A program made the translations under genes and the position numbers. Below, one piece after another: positions 56,167-64,000 of a stretch of 64,000 nucleotides of DNA (positions are counted from its first letter, which is position 1; every line of letters begins with the position of its first letter). Source of the DNA: Prolixibacteraceae bacterium. GTDB lineage: Bacteria > Bacteroidota > Bacteroidia > Bacteroidales > Prolixibacteraceae. The stretch spans positions 124,001 to 188,000 of the forward strand of contig JAOARB010000015.1 in the NCBI GenBank assembly GCA_025210775.1. Reading direction: 5' to 3'. The notes under the pieces were generated by a model, which saw only the letters and a program-made list of their open reading frames with translations, was not told where the DNA came from and did not search any database.

Positions 56167-59100
56167 TTATAACGTTATATTTAAACCTACCGTAACGGTT
56201 GTACTTGCCGGATAAGCAGAATAATCTAACCCTGGAGACAATGCTCCCATTCTACCACAAGACACTTCAGGATCGTATCCACTATAATTAGTAATAGTAA
56301 ATAGATTCTGAGCAGCAACAACCACCTTAAACTGTTTAAACCCAATCTTTTTAAGTAGTTTCTTATCAAAACTATAACCTAATGAGAGTGTCTTCAATTT
56401 TAAGAAAGAACCATCTTCAACCACTCTATCAGAGACTTCATTACCAACAACAGGAAAACCTGTTACAGCACCTTCACCTCTAACGATATTGATTTGAGTG
56501 TTAGGATTGGTAGGAGTGTATCTATTGGCAACCGATGAGAAATAGTTTTTATTTGAAACAGTCTTAGGTGTTTCAAACTGAACTTTATTCATATTGTAAA
56601 TATCATTACCATAGGATCCTTGGAAAAAGATCGACAACTCCCAACCTTTGTATTTAAAGTTGTTTGTGATACCACCATAGAAAAGAGGTTGGGCACTACC
56701 AATAACTGTACGGTCATTATGATCGATGGTTCCATCACCATTTAAATCCTTATACTTTACAGAACCAGGAACAACACGCTTTCCTGCAGTTGGAATACCT
56801 TCTTTCAGAGTATAACCATTGCTATTATCGTAAACAAAGTCATCCACTTGATATAACCCATCAGACTTTAATCCATAGAACTGTCCTACAGCTTCACCTA
56901 CACTTGAAATGTATTGATTCTCATTAATCTTAGGATTCCATCCTGGATTAGTTAATAACTCTGTTGCACCATCAGTTAAGCGAACAACCTTGTTGCGGTT
57001 CATAGAGATATTGAAATTGGTATCCCATTTAAAGTTTTTGTTAGAGATATTTCGAGAAGTAATTGAGACTTCAACACCTTTATTCTCAACTTCTCCTACA
57101 TTGGTCCATACTGAAGTAAAAGAAGAAGAAGGAGCTACTCGAGCATTCAAAAGAAGGTCTTTTGTATTTTTCTTATAGGCATCTACTGTTACAGACAATT
57201 TATTGTCAAAGAAACCCATATCCAGACCTAAATTGAACTGTTGTGTTGTTTCCCATTTTAGATTAGAATCAGCCATGTTCGTTACCAAGTAACCCGCTTG
57301 ATGATTTCCAGCATAAGTATAACCTGTAGCAGTTGTCGAGGTCAATGTGTTAAAAGTAACATAGTCTGGAACTCTGTTGTTTCCAGTACTTCCCCATCCT
57401 CCACGAAGCTTAAGGTTTGAGAAAACATTCAAATCACGAATAAAAGACTCCTCGACTAAACGCCATGCACCTGAAACTGCAGGAAAGTAACCCCATTTAT
57501 TAGCCCCCTTAAATCTAGAGGAACCATCCATACGAAAAGAGGCATTTAAAATATATTTTTCTTTATAAGAATAATCTAAACGAGAAAAATAAGATAACAT
57601 CGTATTCTCAGTTTTACCAGACTTTGTAATTACAGCTTGTGTTCCTAAACCTAAGTTGTCAACGCCAATAGATTCAAAAGGAATTTGTTGAGATTCACCA
57701 GTAAAGTTGTCACTAGTATTTTTACTAAATTCATATCCAAGTAATGAACCTATCTTATGATTCCCTAAAGTTTTATCATAAGTTAGCACATCAGATGTCG
57801 ATAATATATAACCACTTCTATCTGCTAATGATCCATGAATACCTTGATTTCCTCGTTTTGCTTTTAATGTTTCACTGGTATAAAAAACTTCTTTTCTTCC
57901 ATTCTTATCCACATAAGCTCCATTTGCTTTAAAATTTAAGCCTTTAGCTAATTTAAAATCCGCAGTAAACACCGTACGTAATTCTGAAGACTTGTTCACA
58001 TTATGCGTATTCTCTAATGTCTTTACAGGATTAAAACGAAGGTTATTGGCATTGGTTAGATCGATTCCATCATCTAAACCATCATCTACTATTGGTGAAA
58101 TAGGGCGGAATGTTATCGCATCAGAAATCACACTAACATTAGTATTACTTGCTACTTTAACCCCATATCGCTCTTGTTTTGAATATCTTAAATTAACCCC
58201 AAATTTAACTCTATCATTTAATTTGTGATCAACACGAAGGCTACCATTAAACTTCTTAAATCCAGTGTTTAATAATGTTCCTTCTTTATTAACATACCCA
58301 AGAGAAGTGTAATATTTGGTTTTATTCGAACCACCACTGATATCTACAGAATAGTCATTTAGTTTGGCTGTTCTAAAAATTTCATCTTGCCAGCTGGTTC
58401 CTTTCTTCCCCTTATACAATTCAGGATCCTGCCAGTGATTAATAAAGTCATCTACATTCTCACCACCTCTTGCATAAGCTACCTCTTCTTGTAACTTTAC
58501 AAACTCATAAGGATCGAGAACTTCGAGTCTATTAGGAATCCAACTTAATCCACTATTCACTTTAAAATGAACAGAGGTTTTACCAGACTTCCCACTCTTG
58601 GTCGTAATCATTACCACACCATTAGCTCCTCTAGATCCATAGATAGCTGTAGCGGAAGCATCTTTAAGGATATCATATGTAGCAATATCTGACATGCTTA
58701 ATGTTCCAGGATCAAAATCTTCCATTGGCACTCCATCAACAACAAACAAAGGTGAATTGTCTCCTGTTATGGAGTTCCCTCCACGAATCACAATGGCAGC
58801 ACTCTCCCCTGGCTGTGCATCACTAGGACTTACATAAACCCCAGCCATTCGACCAGATAAGGCTTCATCGAAATTCGCAACTGGTGCTTTGGTCAACTCT
58901 TCAGATTTTACAGATGAGATAGACCCTGTTACATCCTTTATGTTCTTCGTTCCATAACCAACAACAACAACTTGATCAAACATTTTTACATCGGTCTTTA
59001 ACATGACCTTTAACTTTGTTTGACCACCGACTTTTTCTCTGTGTGTTTTAAACCCAATAAAAGAAAACACTAAAACAGCATCCTTCTTTACTTTGACCTT

Positions 59101-59295
59101 AAATTCTCCATCAAAATTGGTAATTGCACCATTTGTAGTTCCCTTCTCTAAAACACTTACACCAGGAAGAGGAACATTATTATCATCTACAACAATCCCA
59201 CTAACCGTTGCTAACTGAGCATATGACGCTACCGTTGTTAATAAACATATCAACAACAGGATTAATTTTTTTATATGAATGACTTGTTTACTCAT
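56167..59295 (-). CDS. SusC/RagA family TonB-linked outer-membrane transporter (intact)
   Basis: The 1042-residue protein has a signal sequence (to about residue 26, ASYAQ). A CarboxypepD_reg-like domain (about 28-108) is followed by the SusC signature and plug (about 115-245; VVVGYGTKNIKDVTGSIS, GSRGANGVVMITTKSGK) and a long beta-barrel ending in VTVGLNITL. Full length is typical for SusC. It imports oligosaccharide powered by TonB together with the SusD encoded next. It also serves as an internal reference that shows how much is missing from the sus-locus susC. Confidence 0.95.
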   Translation of the reverse strand: MSKQVIHIKKLILLLICLLTTVASYAQLATVSGIVVDDNNVPLPGVSVLEKGTTNGAITNFDGEFKVKVKKDAVLVFSFIGFKTHREKVGGQTKLKVMLKTDVKMFDQVVVVGYGTKNIKDVTGSISSVKSEELTKAPVANFDEALSGRMAGVYVSPSDAQPGESAAIVIRGGNSITGDNSPLFVVDGVPMEDFDPGTLSMSDIATYDILKDASATAIYGSRGANGVVMITTKSGKSGKTSVHFKVNSGLSWIPNRLEVLDPYEFVKLQEEVAYARGGENVDDFINHWQDPELYKGKKGTSWQDEIFRTAKLNDYSVDISGGSNKTKYYTSLGYVNKEGTLLNTGFKKFNGSLRVDHKLNDRVKFGVNLRYSKQERYGVKVASNTNVSVISDAITFRPISPIVDDGLDDGIDLTNANNLRFNPVKTLENTHNVNKSSELRTVFTADFKLAKGLNFKANGAYVDKNGRKEVFYTSETLKAKRGNQGIHGSLADRSGYILSTSDVLTYDKTLGNHKIGSLLGYEFSKNTSDNFTGESQQIPFESIGVDNLGLGTQAVITKSGKTENTMLSYFSRLDYSYKEKYILNASFRMDGSSRFKGANKWGYFPAVSGAWRLVEESFIRDLNVFSNLKLRGGWGSTGNNRVPDYVTFNTLTSTTATGYTYAGNHQAGYLVTNMADSNLKWETTQQFNLGLDMGFFDNKLSVTVDAYKKNTKDLLLNARVAPSSSFTSVWTNVGEVENKGVEVSITSRNISNKNFKWDTNFNISMNRNKVVRLTDGATELLTNPGWNPKINENQYISSVGEAVGQFYGLKSDGLYQVDDFVYDNSNGYTLKEGIPTAGKRVVPGSVKYKDLNGDGTIDHNDRTVIGSAQPLFYGGITNNFKYKGWELSIFFQGSYGNDIYNMNKVQFETPKTVSNKNYFSSVANRYTPTNPNTQINIVRGEGAVTGFPVVGNEVSDRVVEDGSFLKLKTLSLGYSFDKKLLKKIGFKQFKVVVAAQNLFTITNYSGYDPEVSCGRMGALSPGLDYSAYPASTTVTVGLNITL

Positions 59296-59368
59296 TTTAT
59301 CTACACCTTTAGTAACATATCAAAATAAGATCTAAAATTAGTTTTAAGGTCTCATCTTCTACAAGACC

Positions 59369-59402
59369 AATCTATAGGTCACGCATTTGTGACCCATAGA
59401 TT
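59369..59402 (-). other. Hairpin between the surface lipoprotein and SusC genes
   Basis: AATCTATAGGTCAC and GTGACCCATAGATT pair with one mismatch (G-U on the minus strand) around a 6-base loop. No T-run follows, so it is more likely an mRNA-stability or processing element than a terminator. Confidence 0.5.
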
Positions 59403-59415
59403 ATTACAGAAGTTA

Positions 59416-61254
59416 TTATCGAACCCCTATCACTTCCACATTATGTAAATATGTGGCCCCTTTTACAGTGTAATCATCAGGATCTGACGGTAGCGCAAAA
59501 ACATGTGACTTAAAACCGATATAAATCTCTTGCCCATCGAATCGACTCAAATCAATCATCTGATTGCTAGCTACATGGTCAGTTCCTGAATTTGCAATAT
59601 CATTAACTTCTACTTTTACCCAATTGGCTGTCTCTACATTACCTGAATAATCTGTTGAAACATATAACTCAAAGACAAAACGGTCAGGTTGTGCATATCT
59701 ACTATAAGCAGAGAATTCTAATCGAGCATTCGAAGCACCAGTTAGATCTACTCTATTGGTTACCAACCAATCCTCATTCTCCTCTTTATTAGGAAGAATA
59801 AGCATTCCTGGTCCCATAGTACCAGCATCATCTCCAACACCACCAAGTGTCCAAACATTCTTCCACTTTGTTTTTAATAGAATAGGATCTCCAGACAAAC
59901 TACTAGAAGTAAAATTACCAATCTCAACATTCTGAAGATCTGGATATGAAAGTCCATCCCATCCATCTTCAAATATGACCTCTTCAGATGGAGCAACAAT
60001 ATTAAGTGTAACTGAATTATTAAAATCAACTTCTCCAGCCTCATTAAGCACCTTAACAGTTAGGTTATATGTCCCTTCGGCTAAACCATGTCCATCGTTT
60101 AATGAAATAACCCCAGTAGTTTCATCAATCATAATCTCATCAGAAGCACCCACCAATTGAAATGTATATGGTGAAGAACCTGAGAGTGTAGGTTGTACGG
60201 ATTGGAACCCTATAGCTGTTTTAATGGTATATTCTGATGGAGAATAAGACAACTCTGAAGCAACAACCAATTGCTTAGGAACGATCTCATATGAGATAAC
60301 ATTTTCGAATCGTTGTACTCCATGAACATTTGTAACATTCACAGAAAGAGGGTACACTCCAACAGCAAGTGTATGACCATCAACAAGTGTAATCACCCCT
60401 GTCTCAGCATCTATTGTAAATCCATCAGGAGCAGCATCTAAAGCAAACGTAAAAGGACCAGTTCCTTCAACAGTAGGTTGGGTACTTAATTTTCCTTGTG
60501 TTACTTGAACTTCACCAACTACTGAAGGATCATAGCTTAATCCATAAGGCATAGATTCAATTTGAATATTAACCACATCCTCAAATTCTTCGGTCCCAGC
60601 TTTGTTGGTTACAGCGATCGTTAAACTATAGATTCCTGCCTCGATATTTGATTCTGGTGATAGTGAAATCTCCCCGGTATTCTCATCTATTACAAATCGT
60701 TCTTCATCTACAAGAGAATAAGTTCCACCACTTGTCCCTTTATAAGCAGGAGCAGTTGTTTTACTTTCCATATTCCCTTTTACGATAGTCTGTAGTGCGG
60801 GTGTGTATACCAAATCTCTAGCAACAGAAGGTAAGATTTGTACATTAAATGCTTTTGGAAACACCGTCTCTCCATAACTGTTGATAACCTTGATATCTAA
60901 CGAATATACTGAAGCAATTAGTTCATTATCAGCAAGAAGGCTGACAACTCCATTCGTTGCATCTATTTGAAAGTTATTTTCATTATACGCACCTTCAATA
61001 TCTGATGTACCTCCTACAATTTCAAATGTAGGATCGGTGCTACTAACGACAATAGGTCTAGCAGAAGTAAATTCCATCCCTTCAAACGCACCAGTAAGTT
61101 CTGGATATCTCAAATTCATTGGTGCAACAGATTTATCTTCTCCTAACTTATCCTCTTTATTGCAGGATACGAATAATCCCAATAACATAACAAGACCTAT
61201 CAACCATCTTGATCTATAGAGTCTTTGATTCTTAGATTCATTTGAATTATACAT
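59416..61254 (-). CDS. Surface lipoprotein with tandem Ig/cadherin-like repeats, candidate surface glycan-binding protein
   Basis: The 612-residue protein has a signal with lipobox FVSC (C31) followed by acidic residues. Four Ig/cadherin-like repeats of about 85-95 residues (roughly 60-425) share IDxxTGxISL, then GxYxLxVxVxNxxG. The C-terminal part (about 430-612) looks like a jelly-roll of the choice-of-anchor type (DWLVTNRVDL, LEFSAYSRYAQPDRFVFELYVSTD). Its position directly before SusC/SusD suggests a surface glycan-binding protein or extended stalk, although no binding residues can be named. It is non-catalytic as far as can be seen. Confidence 0.72.
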   Translation of the reverse strand: MYNSNESKNQRLYRSRWLIGLVMLLGLFVSCNKEDKLGEDKSVAPMNLRYPELTGAFEGMEFTSARPIVVSSTDPTFEIVGGTSDIEGAYNENNFQIDATNGVVSLLADNELIASVYSLDIKVINSYGETVFPKAFNVQILPSVARDLVYTPALQTIVKGNMESKTTAPAYKGTSGGTYSLVDEERFVIDENTGEISLSPESNIEAGIYSLTIAVTNKAGTEEFEDVVNIQIESMPYGLSYDPSVVGEVQVTQGKLSTQPTVEGTGPFTFALDAAPDGFTIDAETGVITLVDGHTLAVGVYPLSVNVTNVHGVQRFENVISYEIVPKQLVVASELSYSPSEYTIKTAIGFQSVQPTLSGSSPYTFQLVGASDEIMIDETTGVISLNDGHGLAEGTYNLTVKVLNEAGEVDFNNSVTLNIVAPSEEVIFEDGWDGLSYPDLQNVEIGNFTSSSLSGDPILLKTKWKNVWTLGGVGDDAGTMGPGMLILPNKEENEDWLVTNRVDLTGASNARLEFSAYSRYAQPDRFVFELYVSTDYSGNVETANWVKVEVNDIANSGTDHVASNQMIDLSRFDGQEIYIGFKSHVFALPSDPDDYTVKGATYLHNVEVIGVR

Positions 61255-61387
61255 GCTGTTTATTAGTTTAGTTTAACTCGGAATAATATTTAATCAAATA
61301 GAATAATGCTGTATTCGGATCTATTAAACTAAAAGCAATCTCCCCTGATTTGATCCTAAAAACAGCAATCATTCTATCTATAGTATT

Positions 61388-62515
61388 CTATTTATTATTC
61401 TTCAATGGAATGACCATGTTCCATGATTTCGTTGCATTCTCAAATCCACCAGGACCATCCATTGTTGCAAAGAATATATGAGTAGGCTGACCATTTTCCA
61501 CAAAAACAAAAGGTCTTTCCAGTTGTCCCATCTTTCTTGTTACTCCATCATTCCATCCTATTTTCTTAGAATAAGCCTTGGGACTACTATCCAAATTCCA
61601 TTTCATTCCATCAGAAGAGTGAGCTAAAAATCCTGCACCTGCTTCTCCTGTGATAGATCCCTTATGATCTTTAGCAAGCATATGAAACCCTTTTTTGTCT
61701 ACCCACATATGAGGATCTTCGACAACACCAAAGCGATCTTTTGAGAAAAAAGGTTTATCGCCAACCACACGATACGGACCTTCAAAAGAATCTGCTACAG
61801 CAACTCCAATATTCATAGGGCCATGCTTATTTCCTTTGTAACTTCTCCCTTTAAAGATCAATACCACCTCTCCATTTTCTTTAATAAGAGGAGAAGGGTT
61901 TGAGGTTAGAAAGCTGTAATATGAATTTGGCTTGACATCTAAAATCGGCTTATCATATCGCTTCCATGGTCCATGAATACTCTTGCTTACAGCAATCCCA
62001 ATTCTTTTCTTCCAACGCCCTACAATACAGTGTTTGCTCTTCAGATCAAACGATCCAATATTTTCTGGCGTTAACTCTTCAAAAGGGTGGGTAGATCCCA
62101 TATAATAAAGAATGTACGTATCCTTGTATTTTACAATCTTTGGATTGTGGGTAGATTTGCCATCCCAGAATTGTGCTCCTCTTGCAGGCAATACCACCTC
62201 TTCGAATTTATATGGTCCTTCAGGTTTATCAGAAACAGCTCTAACTATTTCTGACGCAACCATCCATCCAGGATGAAATGGAATATATTTAGGCCAACGA
62301 CTAGCAAACATATGGTACTTCCCATCTTCTCCTTTAATTACTGAGCTTCCCCAAACCCAGTAATCTTTCATTTGGAAACCTCCACCAACGATAGCTTTTC
62401 CTAACTTATCTTTGATAACATTCTGTGCATTGATCCCATGAATACAACTAAAACATGTGGTTACAACAAAACAGATGCATATCAATGCTTTAACTCTGCG
62501 ACTGACTCTTCCCAT
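61388..62515 (-). CDS. Five-bladed beta-propeller glycosidase-like protein (GH43/GH117-type fold), lipoprotein
   Basis: The 375-residue protein has a signal with Cys at CFSC (about C24). Repeated blade motifs fit glycosidases of the five-bladed propeller type: STHNPKIVKYKDTYILYYMGS, TSNPSPLIKENGEVVLIFKG, FGVVEDPHMWVDKKGFHML and GQLERPFVFVEN. The EDPHMW segment is typical of members found in marine sulfated-glycan loci. It therefore probably releases a terminal sugar from a sulfated glycan. The exact family cannot be fixed by eye. The start overlaps the sulfatase 3' end by 34 bases, indicating an operon. Confidence 0.65.
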   Translation of the reverse strand: MGRVSRRVKALICICFVVTTCFSCIHGINAQNVIKDKLGKAIVGGGFQMKDYWVWGSSVIKGEDGKYHMFASRWPKYIPFHPGWMVASEIVRAVSDKPEGPYKFEEVVLPARGAQFWDGKSTHNPKIVKYKDTYILYYMGSTHPFEELTPENIGSFDLKSKHCIVGRWKKRIGIAVSKSIHGPWKRYDKPILDVKPNSYYSFLTSNPSPLIKENGEVVLIFKGRSYKGNKHGPMNIGVAVADSFEGPYRVVGDKPFFSKDRFGVVEDPHMWVDKKGFHMLAKDHKGSITGEAGAGFLAHSSDGMKWNLDSSPKAYSKKIGWNDGVTRKMGQLERPFVFVENGQPTHIFFATMDGPGGFENATKSWNMVIPLKNNK

Positions 62516-63825
62516 TTTGAATATTGTTTTTGCAGTTTATTCACCCATCTCATATTCTCTGAAGCAATATCCTTTGCTTCTTTTATATCTTTATCAAGAT
62601 CAAATAGCATTGGATCACCTCCCTTTCCATCTACTACTAGTTTAAACGTTCCATATCTTATGGCATGTTTTTGCCCATGTTTCCAAATAAGATATCGATG
62701 CTTTATTTTTTTATTCTTTGTAATCGAACGTTTAAAACTAACTCCATCAAGATTACTATGCTTAATGCTTTTCTTTCCTATAATATCCAAGAAGGTAGGG
62801 TAGAGATCAAATGTTAATAGAGTCTCATTACATCTAGAATTGGACGGAATCTGTCCTTTCCAAACAGCAAACGCAGGAACACGATGGCCACCTTCCCAGA
62901 CAGTTGTTTTGGTTCCCCTTAGTCCACCACAACTACCAACACTAGCTGCTCCATTATCAGAACAGAAGAAAATAATGGTATTGTCCATTACCCCTTTCTC
63001 TTCTAACTCTTGAACTAGTCTACCAATTCCTTCATCCAATATTTCTATCATCTTAGCATAGGTCAATTCATGATTCTTGCCACTTCCTTTAATTGGAAAA
63101 TCAACTCTAGGCTTAGCTCCAACAAATCGATCTGCTTTAGAATCTCTGTCTTGATATGGATAGTGTGGAGTCTCATAAGGCAGATACAAGAAGAACGGTC
63201 TATTTGCATTTTTTCTAATAAAGCCTACAGCATCCTCTGTAATTAAATCTGTCGTATATCCCTTTCGTCCTTTTAAAGAATCCTGTGAATACCAATCTGC
63301 ATGTCCCTCTTGATCAATATGAGAATGATAATCAACGTTGCCACTCACAAAACCATTGAATTCATCAAACCCCAGATTGATTGGATTAAATTTCTTATCG
63401 TATCCCAAGTGCCATTTCCCGAACATTCCAGTATAATAACCATGCTGCTTAAGTTCATCAGCAATCGTTATTACCTCTGGATCCATTCCTTTGTGACGAT
63501 CTCCTTTTGCTTTAACCACACCATCAATACCAACTCGCTGTTGATAGTAACCGGAAAGCAAAGCTGCCCTTGTTGGACTACAAACGGCACCATTCGAGTG
63601 GAAGTCACTAAAAACCACACCTTGCTTACTTAGTGCATCAATATTGGGAGTATTGATATGTTTTGTCCCGTATAAATTTAGATCTCCATATCCTAAATCA
63701 TCGGCAACAATAAGAACAATATTGGGATTATCATTCTTCTTTTGTTCTGATGAATTTGGTAATGAGAAAGCAGACATAGACCCAAACATTCCTGCTGCTA
63801 ACATTATATTTCTTCCTGAAATCAT
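62482..63825 (-). CDS. Sulfatase, S1 family
   Basis: The 447-residue protein has a short hydrophobic N-terminus that may be a weak signal peptide (1-20). Calcium-binding Asp residues lie in IVADDLGYGD (D42/D43). The active-site signature CSPTRAALLSGYY has C82, which must be converted to formylglycine by a maturase encoded elsewhere. Other S1 motifs are GKWHLGYD and FCSDNGAA. It probably removes sulfate from an oligosaccharide in the periplasm. It overlaps the glycosidase-like gene by 34 bases and follows another sulfatase by 4 bases. Subfamily and target position cannot be told. Confidence 0.93.
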   Translation of the reverse strand: MISGRNIMLAAGMFGSMSAFSLPNSSEQKKNDNPNIVLIVADDLGYGDLNLYGTKHINTPNIDALSKQGVVFSDFHSNGAVCSPTRAALLSGYYQQRVGIDGVVKAKGDRHKGMDPEVITIADELKQHGYYTGMFGKWHLGYDKKFNPINLGFDEFNGFVSGNVDYHSHIDQEGHADWYSQDSLKGRKGYTTDLITEDAVGFIRKNANRPFFLYLPYETPHYPYQDRDSKADRFVGAKPRVDFPIKGSGKNHELTYAKMIEILDEGIGRLVQELEEKGVMDNTIIFFCSDNGAASVGSCGGLRGTKTTVWEGGHRVPAFAVWKGQIPSNSRCNETLLTFDLYPTFLDIIGKKSIKHSNLDGVSFKRSITKNKKIKHRYLIWKHGQKHAIRYGTFKLVVDGKGGDPMLFDLDKDIKEAKDIASENMRWVNKLQKQYSKWEESVAELKH

Positions 63826-63829
63826 AATC

Positions 63830-64000
63830 CTATTTTTTAGCCTTTATTTCTTCCAGTTGGTTTCTTAACTTTTCAACGACCTCAGGATATTCATTAGCAA
63901 CATTGGTCGTTTCATAAACATCTGCCTTCACATCATAAAGCTGTACAGGAAGTTTAAGAGCCTTGTTTAACGGACTCGTTTCACTCCAACCTCCAGAACC
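63830..64000 (-). CDS. Sulfatase, C-terminal fragment (5' part beyond the window)
   Basis: The frame enters from the right edge and ends at stop 63830-63832. The 56 visible residues contain QLYDVKADVYETTNVA and a NEYPEVVEKLRNQLEE tail, the usual C-terminus of S1 sulfatases (LYDL..D..E..N). The active site is outside the window. The stop is 4 bases before the next sulfatase ATG, so the genes are cotranscribed. Confidence 0.8.
   Translation of the reverse strand, partial: GSGGWSETSPLNKALKLPVQLYDVKADVYETTNVANEYPEVVEKLRNQLEEIKAKK

Noticed and set aside
1..64000. CRISPR arrays, tRNA or rRNA genes, insertion sequences, prophage or conjugative genes
   Set aside because: No regularly spaced direct repeats, cloverleaf-like genes, transposase, integrase or phage structural motifs were seen.

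Overview
This 64 kb window is chromosomal DNA of an AT-rich Bacteroidota bacterium, probably a marine or facultatively anaerobic glycan degrader of the Bacteroidia. The signs are two SusC/SusD gene sets, many TonB-dependent outer-membrane proteins, lipoprotein signals ending in Cys, a type IX secretion (T9SS) sorting domain on an amylase, sulfatases, promoters with a TAnnTTTG -7 box and almost no Shine-Dalgarno sequences. No rRNA, tRNA, CRISPR array, IS element or prophage was seen.

Layout. 1-1951 (-): 3'-truncated GH20 beta-hexosaminidase lipoprotein. 1952-3081: long gene-free stretch with a palindromic repeat. 3.1-5.1 kb: comF (+) facing a translationally coupled sirtuin-ubiX pair (-). 5.2-8.2 kb: three tandem exported cyclophilin-type prolyl isomerases, the last fused to a trypsin-like domain that seems to have lost its catalytic triad. 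8.3-12.9 kb: ArsF-like thioredoxin-fold protein, pheS, a small beta-barrel protein and a COG2509 FAD oxidoreductase.

13.2-40.3 kb is an alpha-glucan (starch/maltodextrin) locus. A minus-strand operon runs susC-susD-susE-susF-like to a T9SS-exported GH13 amylase. Next come a LacI-type regulator, a separate TonB-dependent receptor, and a plus-strand series: MFS sugar transporter, beta-phosphoglucomutase, GH65 maltose phosphorylase, two GH13 neopullulanase-like enzymes and a GH31 alpha-glucosidase. The inferred route is surface amylase, SusCD uptake, periplasmic GH13/GH31 trimming, MFS import of maltose, phosphorolysis to glucose plus beta-glucose-1-phosphate, and conversion to glucose-6-phosphate. 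Perfect AAACGTTT-centred palindromes lie upstream of both the sus operon and the transporter operon and probably bind the LacI protein. The susC of this locus is broken: about 150-165 codons are missing after the plug domain and the frame is shifted.

40.4-54.3 kb holds ordinary genes: Sel1/TPR protein, SPOR protein, M3 peptidase, flavin reductase, DUF5686 protein, SIMPL protein. It also holds a four-domain sulfur-handling fusion (CoA-disulfide reductase, rhodanese, TusA, DsrE) with a perfect palindrome over its promoter and a MarR gene downstream. 54.4-64 kb (-) is a second polysaccharide utilization locus, cut by the window edge: two sulfatases (one partial), a beta-propeller glycosidase-like lipoprotein, an Ig/cadherin-like surface lipoprotein, then an intact SusC/SusD pair. 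It probably targets a sulfated polysaccharide.
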